Origin: Scenedesmus sp. ARA3
Lineage: Eukaryota > Chlorophyta > Chlorophyceae > Sphaeropleales > Scenedesmaceae
DNA length: 64,000 nt
Assembly: GCA_004335835.1 (NCBI GenBank)
Contig: RWJK01000205.1
Coordinates: 34,321 to 98,320 of the forward strand
Reading direction: 5' to 3'
The position numbers and the translations under genes are program-made. The notes beneath the pieces are model-generated. The model was not told the DNA's origin and did no database searches. It saw only the letters and a list, made by a program, of their open reading frames with translations. Below, piece by piece: positions 49,549-59,748 of this stretch (within the stretch, counting starts at the first letter, position 1; the number at the start of each line of letters is the position of its first letter).

Positions 49549-50718
49549 CTAAGGCCTGCAATCCAGGCGCCAGGCCAGGTACATGCGCACTGCGTTCAAG
49601 TTGTTCACACAGTTGCAGCAATACACGCAGGTCTTGCTGCTGTAAGTGTTCATGCCAGGCTCAATGCTGAGCGTGCAGCGCCCAAACCTGACATTCTGAA
49701 TGGCGCTGACCCCGTCCAAGTTTATTCTGCCCTTGCTAAAGATATCGCTTACAATCGCCTCAACTGCGCGCATCAGCTGCTCAGTGAGGTTTGAACCCCA
49801 CTCAGCAGCTGCATTCCCCAAATCCATCGCGGTATCACCCAGGGCCTGCAAGATGCTGGACATCTGCTTCTTCAATTCTTCCTCCATCAAGTACTGAGCA
49901 GTAGCAGATGCACATGCACCACACCCAGCAGTGCAGCTAACACATGCCAGCGCAGTTGGCACAGCTATGTTTAGTAGTTCAGTGCCTCCCTCCTGCCTGC
50001 CAAACCGCACACCGCCGCAGCAGCTGTTGGGTCCGCAGGTGTTGCCGGCACAGAAACGGCGCTCCAGTGCTTCCTGCTTGTCCCATTTGTTGGTGACATG
50101 TCCTGTGGGGCACGAGCAGCTAGCCGCTCTGCACTGAATATCAGGTTTGCACTGAGAACAGCCACCACTGAAGGGGTTGCGCACCAAGCAGCCACAGCTG
50201 CAGCCCTGCGCAGCATCTGTCCCGAGAAGGGCGCGGCGGCCTGCAGTACATTGCAACATGGGCAGGGGGCCAGCTTTGATATACATAAACATGTCTAAAT
50301 ACATATACAGAACCTGTACATATTGCAGAAGTTTCAGGGCAGTTGCTTCTGTCCCTGTCAGAGGGTCTGAACCAGTTTGAGAGTCCGCAGATTGCTCCAG
50401 CTGTGGCAGGTACTGGCCACTGCTGCACGGACATTCGGCACCGTCACTTCTCCTATTTTATATATAGATTTCCTTTTCATGAACCTAGTTGATGATGAGT
50501 CGCTATGTTTGCCCCGCAACGTTCATGCACAGTATTTGGCTTGGTACTGACCCCTCGGGGCCCGCTGCATGCGAATGCATGCATGCATGCATATGCACGA
50601 CGAGTCGTGCCGGTTCTGTACACTCACCCAAAGGCAAATCTGTGTGTTCAGCTGTCACGCACGCAAGAAGGCAGGATGCGACCAACACAACCAGTCTCGA
50701 TGCAAGCGGTGGGGCCAT
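49549..50718 (-). CDS. Secreted cysteine-rich protein, unrecognised family
   Basis: The predicted protein has 260 aa from two exons, 50718-50628 and 50240-49549, joined in phase. Exon 1 is essentially a signal peptide (MAPPLASRLVVLVASCLLA, with likely cleavage after VTA). The mature N-terminal half is dense in Cys (CSCGCLVRNPFSGGCSQC, CRAASCSCPTGH, CAGNTCGPNSCCGG, CVSCTAGCGACA). A helical, amphipathic C-terminal part follows (EEELKKQMSSILQALGDTAMD, then LTEQLMRAVEAIVSDIF) and the protein ends in a second, smaller Cys cluster (CVYCCNCVNN). It should enter the secretory pathway and form many disulfides, so a wall, extracellular-matrix or periplasmic role is plausible; I do not recognise the family. 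The splice join is supported by exact phase and a CTGCAG acceptor. Confidence 0.72.
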
Positions 50719-51384
50719 GTCTCGTGAGCTGAAAGGTTAGGGTCGGTGCGGGCGTATAAAAATGCGACCAGAAGCTCGTTTCGATTGTCCTGCACCTGTT
50801 ACGTGATGCGTCTTTATGCGCCAGGCTGTCAGAAGGCCGGGTGAAGGCCAGCGTGCTGACATGCTGTGATACGACTTAAAGGCGAAGGTCACCCGCGTGC
50901 TCCAGACCTTCGTCATCGACACATCAACATTCAATGAATAATCGCTTTCCAGTAGCCACGGCACCGGTAAATACGGAAGGATGCCAGTCGGTGATACACA
51001 GCAGGCCAGGCTGGCAGGTCACCTTCAGGCCACTGCCACTTGCAGTGGCAAACTGGGGGTCGCCACGGCCCTGCCCTCTCCCTCCGTTAATTCCGCCCTC
51101 TGAAAAGACGGCGTAGACACTTTCAACTTTCAACTGGCGGTCGCCTGCACACCACTGCCAGTGGCACAAAGGGTTCGCCCACATCCATGTGGCACAACTT
51201 CCCCATGCTTCCCAAACAACGGAAAACTGGCAAAGCACCCAAAATGGTGGTCAAAGCATAGCGCAGCCAATCCGCCACGCAAGTTCAACTTGGTCAGTGG
51301 CCAAGCCCGGCATGATGCATGCACAGCTCCCTGCACTACGCTCACTCCCCCCAAAATGCGGGTCCTGCAACATGTCATCCTAGC
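50719..51384. other. Intergenic stretch with inverted-repeat fragments
   Basis: No gene was seen. Two related short palindromic segments (cactgccacttgcagtggc at about 51031-51049 and cactgccagtggc at about 51151-51164) lie about 115 bp apart and are each followed by similar text. They could be remnants of a small inverted-repeat element. An AT-rich TATA-like run sits about 40 bp upstream of the secreted-protein ATG (about 50754-50763). Confidence 0.35.
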
Positions 51385-53148
51385 CTACCCGCACCGGAGT
51401 CTCAGCACAACCCCGCTCCCAGCTCCTGCAACAGCCACTTCAACTCCGACAAAATCCTGCCGCATGACAGCCAGCGCCTCCCCTACCCACCCTACCCAGC
51501 TCACAGGCCCAAGCGCCCGTACCCCTCCATACACATCCTCAAACGCGGCCAGCTCAGCCCCGCCATAGAACACCTTGCCGCCTGCTGCTGCTGCTGCTGC
51601 TGTGCCAGATTGTGCACCAGACGCACCATCAGCTGCAGTTGCAAATTGCTCCACTAGCAGCACTAGCCGCACAGGCTCCCCAGGGAACACAAACAGCGGC
51701 AGCACATGCTTCAGCCGCTGCCCCTGCATCAGCTGCAGCCCCATCCCAGGAGCCCGCTGCAGCATCAGCAAGCTGCGTGACACTGCTCCATGCAGCAAGC
51801 TCTCCCAGGCAGCAGCAGGCAGCAGCTGCCCGCTGCACTGCATGCCTTGCTGCAGCAGCTGCTGAGAGCCTGGTGAGGCCAGCAAAGCATCTAAGTCAAG
51901 GTGCAGCGGCAGCGCAGGGTTGAATGCGGCGGCTGGGGCTGCTGCAGGTGCCGGCAGGGGCTGCAGGGCTGCTGCTGTGAAGCTGTTGAGGGTGCTGTGG
52001 TACTGCCAGGGAGCTGCTGCTGGCTCCCTGCATATGGCAGAGGGTGGGTGGCATGCAGCAACATTTGTGCAGCCGTTGGTCGGATGTTGGTGTTACGGCG
52101 GTACTTGATCAAGCGAGAAAGCAAGCAAATAGCGTAAACAAACGGTGAGCAACAGCAGCAGCCAACAGCCAGGCTGCAGATTGAGGCAACCCCTGCCTGC
52201 AACACCATGACCGTGAACGCAGTGCATGGCGCATCTGTATGTGGGTCTAACTTTGCCAAAGCAGGTGGCTTCTGGCGTGCTGCTCATGTGCCTCTTATCA
52301 CTGCAGCATGCTCGTGTCACTGCCCTCTGCCAAACTGTCACTCGCGCGTAGCCGCTGCTCACCTGCCGCCTGCAGTGCTGCTCTCCTTGAGCAGCAGCAG
52401 CACCTGCTGCCCAGCAGCCGTCACCAGCCCAGTGTTGAACAGCAGCGATGCTCGTCGCGCCTCCCTCTGCGCTTCCTGCTCCCGCTGCTCCCTTAGCGCC
52501 AGCAGCGCCCCCGCGGCACCAAACAGCCTGCTGCTGCTGCCGCCGCCACTGCTGCTGCTGCTATTAGTTGCCGCAGCGCCTGGCCGCACAAACAGGCGCC
52601 CCTGTACTGCCGCCCGCAGGAAGTTCTGCAGCAGGTACTGCTGTAGGGCTTGCCTGCCTGGGCCCCAGAACTCGGCAGTCTCTGCTGTGGCTGCAACCTC
52701 GGACAGCAGCCGGCCGGGGCTGCAGCTGATGCAGCTGGTCAGCAGTGCAAGCAGGCCGCCCTGGCCAGGCAGCAGCGGAAGTACCTGCAGCACAATACCA
52801 CAATGTACTGTGGATACTTTTACTTTTTCTTTACTTTTTCAGCCTAGTGCTGCTACCGCTGCTGGACACCTGAGCTCACCCTTTGCGGAGCATGTGTTCG
52901 TCAGAGCTGCTGAGCAGCATATGTGCACTGGACTTGGTACGTTGTTCACGGGTGACCACCAGTGACCAACATCCGCACATCTGCTGCGCATGCCTACAGC
53001 TGCCAAAGATGACCACCGCATGCACAGCTGCAGGACTTCCTGCCCCTCTCACCTCTAAGTCTAGGCAGCCAAGTGCTGCTGGGAACCGCAGCTGGGCTCC
53101 TAGGGGGTGCAGCACAGCAGCACCGCTGCCACTGGCAGCAGCATCTCC

Positions 53149-53180
<32 letters not shown>

Positions 53181-54760
53181 AGAGAGTCGCGGAGTTGAGC
53201 AGCTGCCAGGTCATCAGGCCGCTGCCTGGATCAGCCTGGCGGAACGCCAGCAGCGGCGCACCCAACTGCTGCTGCTGCTGCTGCTGCCCAGACAGCCACT
53301 GGCTAACAGCTGCAGAGCAAGGAAGAAGGCACGGCACAGCAGCAGAAGCGTCTTCGTAAGTACAAATGATGCAGAACGTGTAGCAAGACAACAAGAAGGC
53401 GCATCAGGGTACTTGAAGGTTTGATAACAGCCTTCCTGCAAGCTTCCTGCAAGGGTTTTGTGGCTCAGGGTCCTCACTCGCCAATAAAAGCAGCTTTTCC
53501 TGCAAGCAAGTCAAGCTGCAACCCACCTGCCACCACCTCCTCAGCTGCAGTGGCCTGAGCCACCAGCAGCCTGCACACTGCCTGCGGCTGGCCAGGCAGG
53601 CTGCACTGCAGCAGCAGCCGCAGCCCCTCACAGCCGCCTGTAAAGTCCCTGAACAGCGGCAGCTCACCAGCCGCCACCTGCTGCTGCAGGCTGCTGCTGC
53701 CAGACTCATCTACTGCTGCCGCTGCTGCCGCTGCTGCAGGGTTGCCATCCACTGCTGATGATGGCTGCTGTGGCAGCACTGGCAGCGCGCTAAGAGGAGC
53801 ACCTGGGAATGCTGACATGTTGTTGAGCACAGGGTGGCTACTGAAGGAGCTGCTGCCTGCTTCTGCAGCTGCTGCATGTACTGCTGCTAAGCTGCTCGGT
53901 ATGTAGCTTCCTGTAAAGTGGCCGTAGCTCAGGCTGCTGCCCCTGCTGGTCATTACGTTGGCGGCATCAGCAGGACACACCCATCCCTGCTGCTGCTGCT
54001 GCTGCTGGGGACTTGCCGGCCGTTGCTGCTGCTGCTGCTGGCCGCGCCAGGATCTTGCTGCATCTGCAGCAGATGAGCTGCCAGCAGCAGCAGCACTGTG
54101 AGCCCCAAGGCTTGGTGCTGCCGGGACCACCCCTAGGCTGCTGCTGCTGTTGAGAGGGCTGGAGGTGCGCGTCACATTGATGCTGCTGCTGCTGCCGGCG
54201 GCTGGCATCCAGGGTTCGTCCAGAACTGGCGGTGGTGGGATGTTGGAGGCACCTGACAGCCACTCAGCTGCCTCAGAAAGGCTCAGCATCTGCAGCAGAG
54301 CAGAAGACCAAATCATAAGTGGCCAAGCGACGTTACATCGACTCTGCTTGCTGTGGGTGCCGCTGGCGAGCAACATGTGAGTCTGCTGGTCTCCTGCTTA
54401 ACACCTGACAGCACTGATAAATGTGTCATTTGTGCAAAGCAGCAAGTAACAAGAACTAGCCATGTGCAGCACTGCTCAGGGGTCTCCAAACACACATACA
54501 TTTCAGATTTCACTATATACATTCTAGCATGCAGGCCAGCCTGGCCGCCTTTCCCCTGCTGCCCACCTTGCCAGACGCCACCCAGGGCTTCAGCACCCCC
54601 CCACCCAGCTTGGGCTGCCATGTCAACAAACCATGTCTCACCGCTGCTGCTGCTGCTGCTGCTGCTGCTGTCCCACTTTTCTCACCTTGCCTGACGCCAC
54701 CCAGGGCTTCAGCACACCCCCACCCAGCTTCGGCTGACATGTACACAACTCATGTCTCAC

Positions 54761-54800
<40 letters not shown>

Positions 54801-55248
54801 TGTGCCCTTCTCACCTTGCCGCACGCCACCCATGGCTTCAGCCCGGCCCCCAGCTTCGGCTGCATGTCATATCATGTCTCATTGCTGCTGCTGCTGCCGC
54901 CGCCGCTGCTGCTGGCCAACTCTTCTCACCTTGCCGGACGCCACCCATGGCTTCACCACGCCCCCACCGAGGCAGCCCAACAAGGAATCAGATAACTTCT
55001 GGCAATCTATACACACTGATTAACCTAGCCATCCCTTCCTTCTTCTTCTCACCTTGCCTGACGCCACCCATGGCTTCACCACACCCCCACCCAGCTTCGG
55101 CTGCTGCCAGTCGCGCCGCTGCAGGAACACCAGCTGCGGCTGGCTGGCATCACCGCGCCGGCCCAGGCCGCTGTTGAACACGATCCAGTCAGCATCGTGC
55201 TTCCACACAAGGCCCTGATCCAGTGCAGCTTCAAAGACCTGCAGCATA

Positions 55249-55279
<31 letters not shown>

Positions 55280-57135
55280 AGAACTGAACTTCATGACTGC
55301 AGCGCCTTACGCAGACGCTGCCAACTTCAGGAGTGGCTATTGAACCCCGGGTTTGCAGTGGGTGGGTGTTTCAAACGCCTTTAGTGCGGGCTCAAAGACA
55401 TTGCTCAGCAGAACGTCGTGCTTCCACACAAGGCCCTGATCCAGCGCGGCTTCAGAGACCTGCAGCGCAAGCAGCAGCAACAGCAGCAGCAGCAGCAGGA
55501 CTGGCGAGAACTGCACTTCAGGACAACAGCGCCCAACAAACGGATGGGTGGTGCAAAGGCCACAGCCTCAAAAGGCTACGCTAACACATGCACTAATGAG
55601 GGTTTTTCTTCTCGAACGGCATGATCATGAGGGGCAACCAGAACACATAACAAACACGTAACAAACAACTCCTCTGCTGTGCCAAGCTGCGTCAGGCCCA
55701 GCACCACTCACCTTGCACAGCCGCTGCAGCAGCAGCTCCATCTGCCGCTTCCTGTCCAGGTGTGGCATGTCGCTGCTGCTGCTGCTGCTGCTGCTGCCAG
55801 GCCCCACTGCCGCGTACAGCCCCTCCCTGAACTTCTCCCCAAGCCAGGCCAGCTGGTACAGCAGCGGCAGCGGCTTGCTGGCACCATGCACCAGGTCTTC
55901 AGAGCTGCACATACAATGTAGCAGCAACAGGTTGGAAAAGCAGTCGATGAGGTAGACACACAGAGTGGCACAGCAGCGGCAGCGGCTTGCTGGCACCATG
56001 CGCAAAGTCCTCAGCACTGCAAGCAAGGAAGAAAACAACAAAGGTGGAAGCAGCAGCAAATGACGTAGATGCACAGAGAGGTACAACAGCGGCAGCGGCC
56101 TGGCTGCACCATGCACCAAGTCATCAGCGCTGCACCCTGACAAGCGGGTGGATGAGGCAGCAACAGTGGTGTGAAAAGAAGCAAAGGGCGTAGACAGCGA
56201 CAGTTGAGACGGGGGCATAGCAGCAGCTGGTACAACAGCAGCGGCTTGCTGGCACCATGCACCAAGTCCTCAGTGCTGCACATACAAGGTAAACAGCAAC
56301 ACAGGTGGGAGGAGAAGTTGATGAGACACACACAGAGTGGTGCAGCAGCAGCAGCAGCAGCGGCTAGCCGCGCCATACACCAAGCCCTTAGTGCTGCAAG
56401 TGAAGACCGCAGAAGAGGTGGAAACAGCAGCGGCTGCAGCAGACTGCAACGTGCTATTGCAACAGCACAAGATGTCTACAGCACAGACAGTAGACGCAAA
56501 GGACGACTAACTTCTGCTAGACCTGCGGCGCAATAGCGGTGACCTGGAAGCAAAAGAGCGCATTGCATGGCAACATGAGCGCTCGCCGATCTGCAGTACC
56601 TCTTGCCTCCAGCTTAACCTAACTGCAGCTGTACTGCCCCAGCCGCCGTGCCATAAGCGATACTGCTTTGCGGATACAGCTTCACACCACACCCTCCCCA
56701 CCCACCTGCAGTACAACTCTGCCTCCAGCTCAGCCCCACTGCCCTCTGCCACATCAGCCAGCAGAGAGTCCCGCTGCAGAAGCTGCAGCGCAGGAAAGGG
56801 GTAGCCGCGCCGCAAGTACACACCCAACACACTGCGCCAGCCACTGCTGCTGCTGCTGCTGCCATTGCCTGCTGCTGCAGTAGGGCCATGCAGAGGCCGC
56901 ATCCGCTGCACCAAGTCTAGCAGTGCTGAGCATGGCAGCTGGCATGGCAGCTGCTGCTTCAGCTGCCGCATTGGCTGGCCTGGCCGCGCTGCATGCATGT
57001 CATACACGCGCGCTGTGATAGTCACATGCGGCAGGCCAGACGGTAGCCCTGCAGCTGCATCTGCATCTGCTGCTGATGCTACAACTGGAGGTGATACTGT
57101 TCTGCCAGGCGTCGATAACCTGCGCCCTGCCCCGC

Positions 57136-57166
<31 letters not shown>

Positions 57167-59717
57167 CTCCTCTGTGGTTGCTTCCGGATCCGAAACCCTA
57201 CCCAGCAATTCATACAAGTTATCAGGCCCTGCTGGTGAAGCAGCTGTCATGTCTTCACTCTGGACAACTGCTGCTGCTGCTGCTGCTGCTTGTGGCGGCT
57301 GTGACACAATGGCATTGCTGCTGCTGCTGCTGCTGCCTAAGTGGTTGGGTGTCACTGCATCAGTGCTGATCCTCTGTCGACGAGAGTGCCTGTGCACCAC
57401 CTCTTGCCAGCTGTCTGCATCATCCTGCTGTGCTGCCGCTGCTGCTGCTGCTGCTGCTGCTACTGCTGTGCTGTCTGCGTCATTGGCATCTGCCACTGCT
57501 GCAGGCTCCTCTGCTGGTGCGTCCTGTAGAACAGGGTCTGCTGCTGCTGCTGGTGCTGCTGCTGCCCTTTGTGCCGCGTCATCAGCAGGAGCTCCTGCTG
57601 CTGCTGTTGCTGCTGCCGCTGCATGAGCGCGAGGTACGAACACGCCAGTGCCATTGCTGCTGCTGCTGCTTGCAAGGCCAGCTGCTGCTGCTGTGGCAGC
57701 AGCCACTTCTGCTGTCACTGCTGCTGGTGCATTGGGTGTGCCTGCTGTGCTGCTGCCGGGGCTACTGCTGGGACAGTACGGCGCTGCATTGACATTCAGC
57801 CTCAGCCGCCTGCAGATAGCAATGTGTACACATAACAACAGTGGAACGATCAGCAGTGCAGTAGGAGCGCCAGCGGATTGGCATAAAGCTGATGTTGTAC
57901 CTGAAAAGCGGGCTCTGTCGGGCACAAGAGATTTGCTTTTGCTGAGAAGATCAAAACAAGCTGCAGATGCTGTTGCCAGTTTGTGCTGTGCAGGTGATGA
58001 AAGCGGGCTGTGTGTGTAACAGCACAGATGCATCCGTATGAGCTGGGCTAGGTGTGCTTGACACTTCTAACCGCTCAGCTGCTGTGTGCACAAACACCGA
58101 CAGCCGTTCCACGCTGCTTGATGCCTTACTTGGCGAGCAATGCTGCTGTGCCACTTGCACTGGACAGCGATGCTGCAGCTGCTGCTGCATCTGCACCAGG
58201 CTTGATTGCTGCTGCTGCTGCTGCTGTTGCTGCTGTGGAGCTTGAGCTACCGTGCGCAGCAGCAGCACTGATTGGGTTGTAGCTGCTGGCCGAGGGTCGA
58301 AGCACACTGGACTTCTGCTGCTGCTGCTGCTGGGAAGTACTACTGCTGCTGCTGGCTTGTCCTGCTGCTTGCTCTGTGCTTGTGCTGTGTGTTATACTTG
58401 GTGTGCTGCTTCTGCTGCTGCTGCTGGGCTGGAACTCAAAGGGCTTTGCAGAGGCATCCAGCTGCCGCTTGGCTGCTGCTGCTGCTGCTGCTGCTGCTGC
58501 CGCTGCTGCTGCTGCTGTTGCTGACTCAGCCACAGAAGCAGCAGCTACTGGCTCTGCTATCGGAACTGCTAAAGGCACTGCTACAGGGACTGCTACAGGC
58601 ACTGCCACAGGCACTGCCACAGGGGCTGCCACAGGGGCTGCTGCTGCTGCTGCTGATGGAGATGGGGAAGCTGGATCCACCACTGGAACTGCCAAAGGCA
58701 CAGTAACACGGGCTGCAACAGTGCTGTTGCTGCTGCTGCCGGCGCTGCTGACGGCTGCTTGCTCTGGCGCTGCAGCTGCTGCTGCTGGCACTGCTGCTGC
58801 TGACGCCGCTGCCGCAGCTGCTGGCGGTGCTGCTGCTGCCGCTGCTGGCGCTGCACCTGGTGCCTCTGCTACTGCTGCTGCTGCCGGTGCTGCAGCTGCT
58901 GCTGCGGGCGCTGCTGCGCGTGCGTCTGCTGCCACTGCCAGCAGCTGGTTGAGTGGCCAGAAGCTGTCAATGCCTCCGGGGGCATCCCCAGGGCCGCATG
59001 GGTACACCAGCAGGTCCACAGGCAGCAGCTGCTCGCTGCACCACCACACCAGCTCAGCGGGAGCAAACGGCCCCTGCAGCGCGCATGTTTGGCAGAGGGA
59101 ACAGATGAAATGGCACAACTCAGAAGCAAGCAACAAGTGTGGGAAGCAGTACAGCAAGCGCTGATATGGTGACTGCAGGCTGATACTGGTGTTGGTGGCT
59201 GCAGCACCACACCAGCTCAGAGGCAGCAAAGGGCCCTTGCACCACGCATGTTTGGCGAGAGGGACAGCAGGCAGCAGAGGCAGGCCAGAGCAGTTGCAGA
59301 AGCAGTTGGCAGGAGAGCAGCAGAGACGATACGTATCTAGCGCTGTGTCACAGCCAAAGGGTGATGTGTGCCGTGATGTGAAGCAAGCGGGGCTTGCAGT
59401 GGGAACACTGGTGAGAGCCAGTGAAAGATTGCTACCATGTCTTGTATGACACATGCGCAGCAGCAGCATTCCGGCAGCAAGCATGCCTGTGGTGGTGGCA
59501 CAGTAAGCACTACATTTGAAGCAGCATCAGGGCATGCAGGCTAGTCACGAGGCAGCCATTGCCCACCTGAATTTGCTGGTCAGGGTCCACATAGTACCAG
59601 GTCACATCCACGCTGCTGCTGCCAGGGCCCTGAAACAGGAACGCAATCGTCTCAGGATCTACGTCATCATACGACTGTGGCGGCGCAGCATCCACTGCTG
59701 CTGCTGGTTCCTGCTGA

Positions 59718-59748
<31 letters not shown>

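Noticed and set aside
50141..50434. Alternative upstream frame for the secreted protein
   Set aside because: Reading through from about 50430 gives no start or signal peptide, whereas the exon at 50718-50628 joins in exact phase at 50240 and supplies one.
57810..58050. Separate gene start near 58033 on the minus strand
   Set aside because: The upstream Met-containing frame is just the read-through of intron 8 into exon 9.
58126..58128. TAA stop ending a separate GYF gene
   Set aside because: The AAG-TAA lies inside a strong AA|GTAAGG donor that splices in phase to exon 9, so I treat 63944-51385 as one gene, although intron retention could produce the short form.
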